This document shows positions 25,634-34,059 of a DNA stretch of 64,000 nt, piece after piece. The position numbers and the translations under genes are program-made. Source of the DNA: a bacterium (GTDB lineage: Bacteria > Babelota > Babeliae > Babelales > Babelaceae). Below the pieces are notes generated by a model. It was not told where the DNA came from, ran no database searches, and was given only the letters and a program-made list of their open reading frames with translations. How positions within the stretch are numbered: position 1 is the first letter of the stretch; every line of letters begins with the position of its first letter. The DNA lies in contig JAEYYR010000002.1 of assembly GCA_023428375.1 (NCBI GenBank), positions 124,001 to 188,000 of the forward strand. Reading direction: 5' to 3'.

Positions 25634-26173
25634 ATGTTAAGAAAAATTATTTTACTTATATTATGTTGTTTTATGCAAGATGTGAAATCTAATCAAGTTT
25701 TCGATGATTTATTTTTTCCTTTGTTTACCGTATTGTTTTGCAAGGTGTATACAAATTCAATAACCGTTAGAATAAAACAAATTAAGCAAGACTTGCTAAA
25801 ATTATCACGTATAGTTTCTTCAAACACAAAGAATACATCTGAAAGCGAAGAAATTGTCAAAGTATTAAGTGAATTGCAAATGAAGCATGATATGACTGAA
25901 AGTTCATTTATAGATATGATGCTTATTCATGTATTTGTTGGTTATTCTTTATGTACTGTGTCATTTATGCTCAATGATAGACGCAATGTTTTTTGTGGAT
26001 ATTTAATGAATACCAATAACATATGGGCACAAATATATAATTTTGCTGTAATGGGTGTCTATTCAGTTACAGCTTATGATTCAATTAGATTAATATTGTT
26101 ATCTCAGCGTCACAAGCGAGAAATGAATGAATTTGAAATAACTTTAAATAATATGCGGACAGAGAATATATAA
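25634..26173 (+). CDS. Small membrane protein paired with the AAA+ ATPase (179 aa)
   Basis: Not recognised. Signal sequence (RKIILLILCCFMQDVKS), a first hydrophobic stretch right after it (FFPLFTVLFC), and a charged, helical middle (about 45-95). Two further membrane segments follow (about 98-115 and 130-150). It starts 30 bases after the AAA+ gene with a GGAA ribosome site and so is probably its operon partner. Two genes after the other AAA+ pair (33061 and 33509) have a similar layout: signal, helical region, hydrophobic segments. Confidence 0.65.
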   Translation: MLRKIILLILCCFMQDVKSNQVFDDLFFPLFTVLFCKVYTNSITVRIKQIKQDLLKLSRIVSSNTKNTSESEEIVKVLSELQMKHDMTESSFIDMMLIHVFVGYSLCTVSFMLNDRRNVFCGYLMNTNNIWAQIYNFAVMGVYSVTAYDSIRLILLSQRHKREMNEFEITLNNMRTENI

Positions 26174-26180
26174 CAATTTG

Positions 26181-26204
26181 TAGCCTGGTAAAGATACCAG
26201 GCTA
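26181..26204. terminator. Hairpin terminator between convergent genes
   Basis: TAGCCTGGT and ACCAGGCTA make a 9-bp perfect stem with a 6-base loop between genes ending at 26173 (+) and 26277 (-). Confidence 0.7.
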
Positions 26205-26276
26205 CTTCTCTTTATTATGTAATAAAATGATTTACATGTTCCATACCAAAGTTTTAAGGACATAGTTTATGATTTG

Positions 26277-27311
26277 TTAAAACTTGCATGGAGGATTTTC
26301 ATCAGTAAATATTGTATAAATTCTTTTTTTTAAAGAGTTTATTAATGGGTCATTAATTTTTAGAGTTAGATTTACTAATAAATTAGTATCAACAGTCCTT
26401 AGATTTCTATACGCTTCCTTTACTTCAAGCTTATGATCGGGTGCATAGATACCAATTTGCAAATAATCAGGCCAAGATGCTATAAATGAATATCGAAGAT
26501 CACCGTACAAGAATGCTTGGTACATTTCAGCAAGTAAAAGATACAATTTTGACTCTGAGTTTGATCTAGTTTTATTCGCAAAATGTAGATACACAAGTGC
26601 ACGATCTCTTAGGATTTTTTTGGTGTTTTTTAATTCAAATAATTTGTTCATGCATTTTGTTATGCGTTTTTGATGTTCCAAATCGTAAAAATTATTAAGT
26701 TTAAATTTTTTGCTGTATGGTTCATAAAGATAACATTTTGCAATGCCTTCAGAATTGAATAAAGCGTTATATATTTCAGGTTCAACAAATAGATCTTTAC
26801 CTTGTTTTATAAAATCTAACAATTCTGAAATTATATAGGGATTATGACGTGATCCGATAAAAATATAAAAAATTTTTTTTAATTTTGCATTATTCTTTAA
26901 TGATTCTTCAATATGAAAATCTATAAATAATTGATTTACCATATTGAGTTGTTCGTCCATTATTTCTATAGTCTTTTGAAGCCCATGCCTTTCAATAAAA
27001 GCTTTTTTTTCAAATGGTAGGAGCGAAGACCATTCTATATCAAATTGATATTTTTCAGGAATATAATATTCATTAATCAGTGAGTCTATATTATCCATAA
27101 ACTCATGTTTAATTTTTTCGTTTTCAATGTTACTGATTACAACTTTCATTTCATCATATTTTCCGTCAAATAAAAGCTCAATAAGTTGGAGAGCAAGCTC
27201 TTCTGCTGAATCATCAATTGTATTTTTGTATGGCATATACTGTGGATGCGCATCCCAGACAAGAATATTTGTTGAAATACAACAAATTAAAATTATAAAA
27301 ATAATGTTCAC
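26277..27311 (-). CDS. Secreted protein matching the internal domain of the EndoU toxin, no toxin domain (344 aa)
   Basis: Starts with GTG at 27311, with AAGGA about 7 bases upstream. The signal peptide (NIIFIILICCISTNILV) is followed by a helical protein collinear with about residues 590-850 of the big protein encoded upstream in the same operon. YIPEKYQFDIEW matches LIPKKYSFDPAW, and NSEGIAKCY matches NEHGIAKCY. The C-terminal nuclease of the larger protein is absent. It may be a partial duplicate, a partner subunit or an orphan delivery module. It lies 21 bases after the putative immunity gene. Confidence 0.72.
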   Translation of the reverse strand: MNIIFIILICCISTNILVWDAHPQYMPYKNTIDDSAEELALQLIELLFDGKYDEMKVVISNIENEKIKHEFMDNIDSLINEYYIPEKYQFDIEWSSLLPFEKKAFIERHGLQKTIEIMDEQLNMVNQLFIDFHIEESLKNNAKLKKIFYIFIGSRHNPYIISELLDFIKQGKDLFVEPEIYNALFNSEGIAKCYLYEPYSKKFKLNNFYDLEHQKRITKCMNKLFELKNTKKILRDRALVYLHFANKTRSNSESKLYLLLAEMYQAFLYGDLRYSFIASWPDYLQIGIYAPDHKLEVKEAYRNLRTVDTNLLVNLTLKINDPLINSLKKRIYTIFTDENPPCKF

Positions 27312-27332
27312 TATGTTTCCTTTTTTAATGTA

Positions 27333-27725
27333 TTAATTTGTTTGATATGGTTTATCATCCACAAAGATTTCAAAGATATTGCCATCAAACTCGATTCGAA
27401 TCGTTTCCCATTCTTTTCCGATTAATGATTTAATTTTAGATGTAAAATTAATTAATTCTTTAGTGGATATATAAAGGGGATATGGATCGGGTTGATCACC
27501 TAAATGACAGTAAATTTTTAATTCGCAATAAGTTAATTTCTCGATAGTAATTGTATTGAATGATAATTCTGTATAGTTATTATTATTTAAATCATTTAAA
27601 AATTTATCATATACTTCATATATTATTCCTTCTCTGATCAGTAGATAAACAGTTTCCATTATGGGATTATTATAGTTAAAGTTATTAAATTGCTTTTTCT
27701 GTAATTTTAAAAATGCAAGTACCAT
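27333..27725 (-). CDS. Probable immunity protein of the EndoU toxin (130 aa)
   Basis: No signal peptide, so cytosolic. Not homologous to anything I recognise: an acidic alpha/beta protein with alternating strands near the end (ETIRIEFDGNIFEIFVDD). Its ATG is four bases after the toxin stop codon, without a clear Shine-Dalgarno, so it is probably translated by coupling to the toxin. A small, acidic cytosolic gene directly after a nuclease-ended toxin is the usual position of an immunity gene. The function is inferred only from position. An inner ATG (27659) is possible. Confidence 0.6.
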   Translation of the reverse strand: MVLAFLKLQKKQFNNFNYNNPIMETVYLLIREGIIYEVYDKFLNDLNNNNYTELSFNTITIEKLTYCELKIYCHLGDQPDPYPLYISTKELINFTSKIKSLIGKEWETIRIEFDGNIFEIFVDDKPYQTN

Positions 27726-27729
27726 ATTA

Positions 27730-30700
27730 TCAGTTCATTGATTTAATTTGTGGATAGTAACTGTCGACATTTTTGGTATTTAATATTATGGATAATTCTA
27801 TAATAAAATTATACTGTGTTTGCAGTTCTAATATGTATTTATTTTTCAACAAAAAGGTATTGGATTTATAGTCCCCTTTTTCTAAGCATTCCAGTATTAC
27901 ATCAATAATTTTAGAATGATCCCATAAGTCTGGAAATAATGAAGTCATTGGTTTTTTTGAATTTCCACAGTTCACTTCGGCAATACTTACGCCACAATTA
28001 AAAGTCTTTATTTTGGTCACGGTATAACAAAAGCAGGGTCCATGTAAGTGATGGCAGCCAGTGATTTTTTTCGTGTTTCTGTTCACATGACCATGCATCA
28101 CGTGATGTGCTATATCAACTGTTAGTTTAAGTCCAAGCTCTTTGACCTTTGGATGATTATTAAATCTTTCCACATCGGCTTTATAGAGAAAAAAATCTTT
28201 TGCTTCGCAGAAGCAGAATTGGCATTCTTCTTCATTTTTTTTATCTTTCTCCGCAGCTTTTTCTGCTGCGACTGCTGATGCTGACGTAAAACGCGACAGT
28301 TTTTCAAGTTCATCATCTAGGTATGTAACTATATAGCCTGGCATAGGTGCTGCTAAAACAGATTTATCCAATAATAAGGGATCAAATTTAGACAAAGAGT
28401 TTTCTGCTGCACGTGCTCTTTCTAGCGTAGCTTCTTCAAGCGGAAATAATTTTAGTAGATCGGGTAAATATGTCGCTGCTGCATAGCGCACGTCTCCTTC
28501 AAGATTCTTACATTGAACCTCTGCAAGGGTGCTAAATAGTTTTGCTTCTAACGGTGAATCTACAATATTTGCATATTTTAAGTAGCGAATAATTTGATCT
28601 TTTAAATGAGCTTTTTTAGTGGGTACTCTAATGCTCAAAGCTCTATTGATTCCATTACTAATGCGATCATAGTCAATTCCTGCGTGATTGCCACGTACAA
28701 AATCTTTTAACTGTGGCAAGCCTGCATAACATTTTGCAATGCCATGTTCGTTGAATATGGCAGAATATGCAACGGGATTAGTATTTTTTTGTACGGCTAC
28801 AACTTCTAATAACGAAGCCATACTATTTTTATGTTGAATAGAATCTACAAATGAATACAGTACCGTATTAATACTCGGTTCAGTCTCTAAATGTTGCGCA
28901 ATGTTAAACTCTTTACGCAACTGTTGTACCGTTTCATGCCTGAATTCAAGCATTTGAGTTATTGGCTTAATTCCTTTTTCTTCTATGAGTTTAACTTTCT
29001 CATGCGCCTGTAGTTCTGCCCAAGCAGGGTCAAAAGAATATTTTTTAGGGATTAAGTATTCATCAAAAACGGTGGAGAATAGTTGATTTTTAACAGTTAC
29101 TAATTGTTGATAGTGCGCATGATTTTGAAGTGTTTCAACATAGCTGGTGCAGGCTTCATATTCTCCCTTAGAAAAATGCTGACAAAGTCTATTCACCTGA
29201 TTATTGAAGGTATTGCTTGCAGCTTTTTCAACTAAGGTGGTGAGTGGCTGATAGCTCGTTGCCTGACGGGATACACTGCTATTCACTACCGATTCTACTG
29301 TGGCTTGCAATTGTTGTATTTCAGCGATTAGAGTTAATGTTGCTTCGTTTGCCTGCATGGATGCAATAGTTGTATTGGTATGTAATTCATTGATAAATTC
29401 CAGTACCGATGTTTCTATGGCAGGGTTTAAATCTTGCACATTTATTTGTCCTGTCTTAGCATCACACAATTGTTCCAGTATTGGTTGATATTTCACATCA
29501 AGGTTTGGAAATGGTGTAACATAACGGGACAATTTTAGGATTGAGCTACGAGAGATTATGCGTTCATGAAAATTAGATGAGTTTATATAAGCCAAGTTTA
29601 TTTGGATTTGATTCAATCCATTTAACGTTTCTGCGCATAATGCCGGAGTCGTTTTTATTTGCGTAATTACGGCATTTCTTTTCTCAAGAATCTCCGTTTT
29701 ATTAATATATTGTGTATGGGGTTTAATTTCCTGGAGGTACGGAGCCTCATGTTGCAGATGCTTGAGAATATGGGCGGCTTGTCTCTTTAAAGGACCATTT
29801 TTTAAATTACCTATAAAATCATGAGCATGATCGAATTTTCCCTCAGCTGCTTCCTGATACATTTGATAAAACGATCGGTTAACATCATTCCAATATTCCT
29901 GATGTTTCATCGCATAGTCAGGTTGGAATTTGCTGGTAATCTTATGCCAATAATCGACACCACCTGTACTGTTTGGATAAGCTAATTCTTGCTGCAGTAT
30001 GGTATTAAATTTCTCATGTGCTGTTGCAGCTTCTTCTAGTGCATGAGTATAATTTTGAAATATGTACTGACCGCCGTCTTTAACTGCCAGTTCTTGTAAT
30101 TGGGAATTTTCAGTAAATTCTTTAATGCCATGCGCAGCTATTTTAGTTGCAGCATTTATATCAGGATTGAGTAGTATATTTTTAGTCACTGGATCATAAT
30201 AACAATCAAGTAACTGTAAAGTAGTATCAGCAATCGTACGGTCTGCGTAACCAAATATTGGCGTATCATGGGCAAGTCGAGCTAATTCTAATCGAGCGGG
30301 AAAATATATTTTAAAATCCGTGTGTGCGCAGGCAATCCAAAGTCTAACAATTGAATCATAATGCAATAAATAGCTGTGTCTTAATGACTGATTGCTTGCA
30401 ATCGTGCGGCACAAATCATAATTAGCGAGTATTCGAAATTCTGCGCCGGGAGAAAGAACATCATTGGTATTATAGCGTCTTAAAACCTCATAGGTATACC
30501 CGAAAGTATTATTGGATGATATTGGTTTTGAAATTATATGAAATGAAGGTGAAAAATCAATTTGGTGAGGCAATCTTAATGTTGGATTTATAGCGGGATA
30601 TACCATACTATTAAATCCTTTAGTTATAGAATGTTTATCAAGACCATAAAGCAGTCTATATGTTTCTTGATATCTTTGTGAAAAGTCTATATTGCAATCG

Positions 30701-30933
30701 ACTATTGGCTTTATTTGAGCTAACTGCTCAAGCCGTTGCAGCGCCAAAAGTTCTTGTGCTTTGAGAGCCCGTTGTTTTTCTAATTGAAGTAATAGTGGAG
30801 TCACCGTTTGTATTACTGACCAAGCTTCAATAATGAAATCCATTAGAGGTATTATAAGGGGATTTGCTGCGCTATTAATAGAAAATAAAAACAATATAAA
30901 CAGTGCGTAGAGACGTTTTCTGGAATGGTTCAT
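27730..30933 (-). CDS. Large secreted polymorphic-toxin-like protein with C-terminal EndoU nuclease domain (1067 aa)
   Basis: ATG 30933 has AGGGA upstream; an in-frame GTG at 30987 lies farther out. Signal peptide about 1-24 (LYALFILFLFSINSAA). A long, mostly helical body (about 40-890) follows; its part near 590-850 is repeated as a separate gene downstream. Residues 900-1025 carry CQFCFC, then HHVMHGHVNRN (943-953), KKITGCHHLHG (955-965) and SLFPDLWDHSKIIDVI (998-1013). These match the H-x3-G...G-x-HH and FPxxW..xKI motifs of bacterial EndoU ribonuclease toxins. Target (competitor or host RNA) is unknown. Followed by a likely immunity gene. Confidence 0.75.
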   Translation of the reverse strand: MNHSRKRLYALFILFLFSINSAANPLIIPLMDFIIEAWSVIQTVTPLLLQLEKQRALKAQELLALQRLEQLAQIKPIVDCNIDFSQRYQETYRLLYGLDKHSITKGFNSMVYPAINPTLRLPHQIDFSPSFHIISKPISSNNTFGYTYEVLRRYNTNDVLSPGAEFRILANYDLCRTIASNQSLRHSYLLHYDSIVRLWIACAHTDFKIYFPARLELARLAHDTPIFGYADRTIADTTLQLLDCYYDPVTKNILLNPDINAATKIAAHGIKEFTENSQLQELAVKDGGQYIFQNYTHALEEAATAHEKFNTILQQELAYPNSTGGVDYWHKITSKFQPDYAMKHQEYWNDVNRSFYQMYQEAAEGKFDHAHDFIGNLKNGPLKRQAAHILKHLQHEAPYLQEIKPHTQYINKTEILEKRNAVITQIKTTPALCAETLNGLNQIQINLAYINSSNFHERIISRSSILKLSRYVTPFPNLDVKYQPILEQLCDAKTGQINVQDLNPAIETSVLEFINELHTNTTIASMQANEATLTLIAEIQQLQATVESVVNSSVSRQATSYQPLTTLVEKAASNTFNNQVNRLCQHFSKGEYEACTSYVETLQNHAHYQQLVTVKNQLFSTVFDEYLIPKKYSFDPAWAELQAHEKVKLIEEKGIKPITQMLEFRHETVQQLRKEFNIAQHLETEPSINTVLYSFVDSIQHKNSMASLLEVVAVQKNTNPVAYSAIFNEHGIAKCYAGLPQLKDFVRGNHAGIDYDRISNGINRALSIRVPTKKAHLKDQIIRYLKYANIVDSPLEAKLFSTLAEVQCKNLEGDVRYAAATYLPDLLKLFPLEEATLERARAAENSLSKFDPLLLDKSVLAAPMPGYIVTYLDDELEKLSRFTSASAVAAEKAAEKDKKNEEECQFCFCEAKDFFLYKADVERFNNHPKVKELGLKLTVDIAHHVMHGHVNRNTKKITGCHHLHGPCFCYTVTKIKTFNCGVSIAEVNCGNSKKPMTSLFPDLWDHSKIIDVILECLEKGDYKSNTFLLKNKYILELQTQYNFIIELSIILNTKNVDSYYPQIKSMN

Positions 30934-30961
30934 TATTGATATCCCTGTAAAAATGAGTAAG

Positions 30962-30967
30962 ATTATA
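30962..30967 (-). promoter_or_regulatory. Candidate -10 element of the toxin operon
   Basis: On the minus strand TATAAT (30967-30962) lies about 29 bases before the toxin ATG, preceded by TTGTG; the -35 is weak. The region is only 56 bases long and also has to serve the divergent AAA+ gene at 30990. Confidence 0.4.
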
Positions 30968-30989
30968 CACAATTTTTTGGAAATCACTA

Positions 30990-31988
30990 ATGATCGTTCA
31001 TATGCGAATATTTTTTCTGTTATGTATATTTAATTGTATTGTTACGCATGCGCATGAAATTGTCAGAGATTATTCATGGAAAAAATCATGGATACATTTT
31101 TTTCTTCGCAATACAGATAGGCGCGCAAATGGGCAAGTTTCGCAGAGTATATACCGTTTACTTGAACAAATAAAAATGCACCATAATCAACGTTCAACTA
31201 AAATTTTGCTCTATGGTCCTCCCGGCAACGGTAAAACTACTATAGCTCATAATTTTGCTGAAGAATTAAATGCAGAAATTATTGTTTTAAAGGGTTCATT
31301 AATTGTTGGTTCGTATATTAATCAAGGTGCTACAACTTTACAAAAAATATTTGAAGAAATTCGTGAAAAATTAGATTCTTCGAATATACCCGTGGTTCTC
31401 TTTATTGATGAGATCGATCAAATTGCACGCAAAAGCACTTTAGAAATTAGATCAGAGCATGATTCTGCGATTCATACACTGTGGCTATTATTGGATGATT
31501 TAAAATATGAAAGAAATTTTGTATTTATTGGTGCTACTAATTCATTTCCAATACTAGATCCCGCCTTCGTTGATAGATTCGGGTCGAATTGTATTGAAGT
31601 TGACAATCCTGATAATGAAAAGCGAAAAGAATTATTAATTCAATTTTTTCACAATTATAATTATTCATTACCTGAAGATCTAAAAAACGCTCTCGCATCT
31701 AGCGCAAAAGGGTTGAGTATTAGAAGCTTGGAAAATTTAGTTATAGCTTGTTTTGAACAGTCTAAACATCAAGAATCAATTATTTCTGACACGATGATTT
31801 GGGAAGAATTGCATCGATTGAAGAAAAGAAATGATCTTATTGAAAATGCTAGCACAAGTATGCTTGAACATTGGCAGATTTTGTCACACAAATCGAGTGT
31901 TTTGGCTACCATACTTGGATCGATTATTAGTTTTGTCTATTTGACCGAAAAAACAATCACGTATTTACACAACAAAGGAATGTTATGA
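30990..31988 (+). CDS. AAA+ ATPase with N-terminal signal sequence and C-terminal membrane segment, copy 2 (332 aa)
   Basis: Signal sequence (RIFFLLCIFNCIVTHA) then a single AAA module: Walker A GPPGNGKT (76-83), pore-loop GSYINQG (107-113), Walker B LFIDEID (137-143), Asn184 in GATN, Arg196 as candidate arginine finger. The family block TLEIRSEHDSAIHTLW (150-165) is shared with copies 1 and 3. A transmembrane helix (about 302-322) ends it. Divergent from the EndoU toxin gene. Its stop overlaps the start of copy 3 by 4 bases, so the two ATPases are made together and may form hetero-oligomers (inference). Confidence 0.85.
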   Translation: MIVHMRIFFLLCIFNCIVTHAHEIVRDYSWKKSWIHFFLRNTDRRANGQVSQSIYRLLEQIKMHHNQRSTKILLYGPPGNGKTTIAHNFAEELNAEIIVLKGSLIVGSYINQGATTLQKIFEEIREKLDSSNIPVVLFIDEIDQIARKSTLEIRSEHDSAIHTLWLLLDDLKYERNFVFIGATNSFPILDPAFVDRFGSNCIEVDNPDNEKRKELLIQFFHNYNYSLPEDLKNALASSAKGLSIRSLENLVIACFEQSKHQESIISDTMIWEELHRLKKRNDLIENASTSMLEHWQILSHKSSVLATILGSIISFVYLTEKTITYLHNKGML

Positions 31989-33049
31989 AAATAACTCAGT
32001 ATATTTTGCTCCTTAATTTCTTTGCTTTGCAGGCAGAGATTAAGGTAGTTAAGCATGTTGAACCCACTTTTGCCGAAAAGTATTTGTGGAAAAAGTCTCA
32101 ACCATTGCCAGCTCCGGAATGTCGCATATCCGGAATGGCAGGGGCTCAATCCATGGAAGCATGCATTATTGCAAAAAAATTACTCGAGTTGAAATCAAAT
32201 ACTACTCCTGAAAGTGAAAAAAAATCGCAAAGGATTTTGTTTAATGGTCCTCCTGGAATCGGCAAAACGACCTTATTCAATACTTTGGCAAAAGAAACTG
32301 GTTGTGAATTGGAATATATTAAAGGCTCAACGATTGTGGGTCAATTTGTTGGACAGGGAGCACAAGCAATCGAAACGATTTTTAATCAAGCTAAAGAACT
32401 GACTAAAGATCAGAATAATGTGGTAATAATATTTATTGATGAAATTGATCAAATAGGTAAAGCAAATAAAACCGAAATGCGCAGCGAACACGACTCTGCG
32501 ATGCGTACGTTGTGGTTAAATATTGATGAAATCAAAGATAATCCATACATATGGGTTGTTGGCGCTACAAATGAAATGCACAATGTTCATGAAACGCTCT
32601 TAAGTAGATTTACCAAAAAAATAGAGGGCAAAAAGATTGATTTGCCAACGCGAAAAGAATTTATAAAAGATTCACTTAAGAATAGATCGTATGAAATTTT
32701 AGAGGTGGATTTAAACGCAAGTGCAAAAGAAGCAGATGGATTAAATTTTAGGGATATTGAAAATATAATAAATAATACAATTGATATTCAAAAACATATT
32801 GGCTCTGAACTTGATTCAAAAATATTAATTGATCAAATAAAAACAGAAAAGGCATTGATCGCAGAACTTAAAAATAAAAAAGATGCAGAAGGGGAAAACA
32901 AAAATGCTGAGGGGGCAACAGATCGCTGGTTATCAAGATTTGCTAAATTTGGTTTCGGTTGTATGGGTACAGCAGCGATAATTCCTTATGTTAAGGATGC
33001 TTTTAACGCTATTAATGATGCAAGAAAAAACATTCCACCTATTCTATAA
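31985..33049 (+). CDS. AAA+ ATPase with N-terminal signal sequence, copy 3 (354 aa)
   Basis: Short signal sequence (KITQYILLLNFFALQA). Walker A GPPGIGKT (88-95), pore-loop VGQFVGQG (118-125), Walker B IFIDEID (149-155), sensor GATN (193-196), Arg208 as likely arginine finger. The family block is KTEMRSEHDSAMRTLW (162-177). After the lid comes a charged Lys/Glu/Asn linker (about 290-312), then a weakly hydrophobic C-terminus (FGFGCMGTAAIIPYV) that may be a membrane anchor. Operon with copy 2 upstream and two small membrane proteins downstream. Confidence 0.85.
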   Translation: MKITQYILLLNFFALQAEIKVVKHVEPTFAEKYLWKKSQPLPAPECRISGMAGAQSMEACIIAKKLLELKSNTTPESEKKSQRILFNGPPGIGKTTLFNTLAKETGCELEYIKGSTIVGQFVGQGAQAIETIFNQAKELTKDQNNVVIIFIDEIDQIGKANKTEMRSEHDSAMRTLWLNIDEIKDNPYIWVVGATNEMHNVHETLLSRFTKKIEGKKIDLPTRKEFIKDSLKNRSYEILEVDLNASAKEADGLNFRDIENIINNTIDIQKHIGSELDSKILIDQIKTEKALIAELKNKKDAEGENKNAEGATDRWLSRFAKFGFGCMGTAAIIPYVKDAFNAINDARKNIPPIL

Positions 33050-33060
33050 GGTGTTATTTT

Positions 33061-33519
33061 GTGAAAATAATATTCTATATTTTATTCTTTTTACAAGTTC
33101 AATGCATTGCAAATCAAGCATTTAGCTTAGTAATACCAACTGTTTTTTTTGTTTATTTGGATCGCCTTAATAATCTCGTTACTAAAAACGATTTTAATAA
33201 ATTTAAATCTGATTTAATAAACCAATTAAAAAATAATAAAGATTTGGATTCTTTAAACTTCGCATGTGAATTGGTAGATAAGAAGCAGGAAGTTGTTCAA
33301 AAGTACGATAAAATTATTGATGGTCTTACGATTTCTTCAATTATTTTATATTTGCTTAATAAAAAAACATTCAATTTGACTCAATATGCTAAATCTTTAA
33401 ACACTAGCTTAAATATAACTTCTTGCATTTTGATTTGGATAGCTTTTTTTCGATGTATTCATAAAGAATATTTATCAAATCTTATAAAAACGGAAAAAAA
33501 CGTCTCTCATGAACTTTAA
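33061..33519 (+). CDS. Small membrane protein paired with the AAA+ ATPases (152 aa)
   Basis: Starts with GTG at 33061 (AAGGTG upstream). Signal sequence (KIIFYILFFLQVQCIA), then a hydrophobic stretch (FSLVIPTVFFVYL), a charged helical part (about 37-85), a second hydrophobic stretch (LTISSIILYLL) and a third (TSCILIWIAFF). Not recognised. It follows the AAA+ pair by 11 bases and overlaps the next small gene by 11 bases, so the four genes form one operon. Confidence 0.65.
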   Translation: MKIIFYILFFLQVQCIANQAFSLVIPTVFFVYLDRLNNLVTKNDFNKFKSDLINQLKNNKDLDSLNFACELVDKKQEVVQKYDKIIDGLTISSIILYLLNKKTFNLTQYAKSLNTSLNITSCILIWIAFFRCIHKEYLSNLIKTEKNVSHEL

Positions 33520-34009
33520 TAAAACCATTTTTACGATTTTTTTATTTATCGCTCAATCTATCAGTGCGCATCCGTTTGTCGATGATTATGTGTTATTAAT
33601 GTTTAATATATGTTTTGATAACTGGTTATCAAATCGCATGATGATTGATAAAATTTATAAAAAAGTTCACGTGAATGATAAGACGGTGGATGCAATAGAT
33701 AAAAAATTACATTATCAAACATTATTTGATAGAGATATTTATTTAGGATTCGATTGTCTGTGTTTTATGACTGCACTTATTAGCTATAGATTCTACTTGG
33801 AATTGGAATGGCAAGGTCATGTTAAGAATGGGTATATTACTCAAATTAGCACAGCCTTTCATTGTTACAAGGCATTAGTCTATGCAGCACATATTATAGT
33901 TTGCATCAAAACTGGCTATTTAGTGTATAGGACGTTTCCGGTTTTCAAGAATTTAAAAGAAAAAATATTTTCTCGTAAAAATAATGTAAAAGTGTTTACA
34001 GATCATTAA
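33509..34009 (+). CDS. Small membrane protein, last gene of the AAA+ operon (166 aa)
   Basis: Not recognised. Signal sequence (IFTIFLFIAQSISAHP), hydrophobic YVLLMFNICF, a charged part (about 48-75), then two more hydrophobic segments (YLGFDCLCFMTALISY; ALVYAAHIIVCIKTGYLVY) and a basic tail. Same arrangement as the proteins at 25634 and 33061. Starts inside the previous gene. A strong terminator follows. Confidence 0.65.
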   Translation: MNFNKTIFTIFLFIAQSISAHPFVDDYVLLMFNICFDNWLSNRMMIDKIYKKVHVNDKTVDAIDKKLHYQTLFDRDIYLGFDCLCFMTALISYRFYLELEWQGHVKNGYITQISTAFHCYKALVYAAHIIVCIKTGYLVYRTFPVFKNLKEKIFSRKNNVKVFTDH

Positions 34010-34020
34010 TTATGCCAATA

Positions 34021-34048
34021 AAAAAAGGGCGGATATCATCCGCCCTTT
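34021..34048. terminator. Bidirectional rho-independent terminator
   Basis: GGGCGGAT and ATCCGCCC pair with a 3-base loop, flanked by AAAAAA and TTT, between convergent genes ending at 34009 and 34060. Confidence 0.85.
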
Positions 34049-34059
34049 AATTGTATTCA

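Noticed and set aside
24557..33049. Calling the AAA+ proteins FtsH
   Set aside because: They lack the M41 HExxH zinc protease domain and are too short; only the AAA module is similar.
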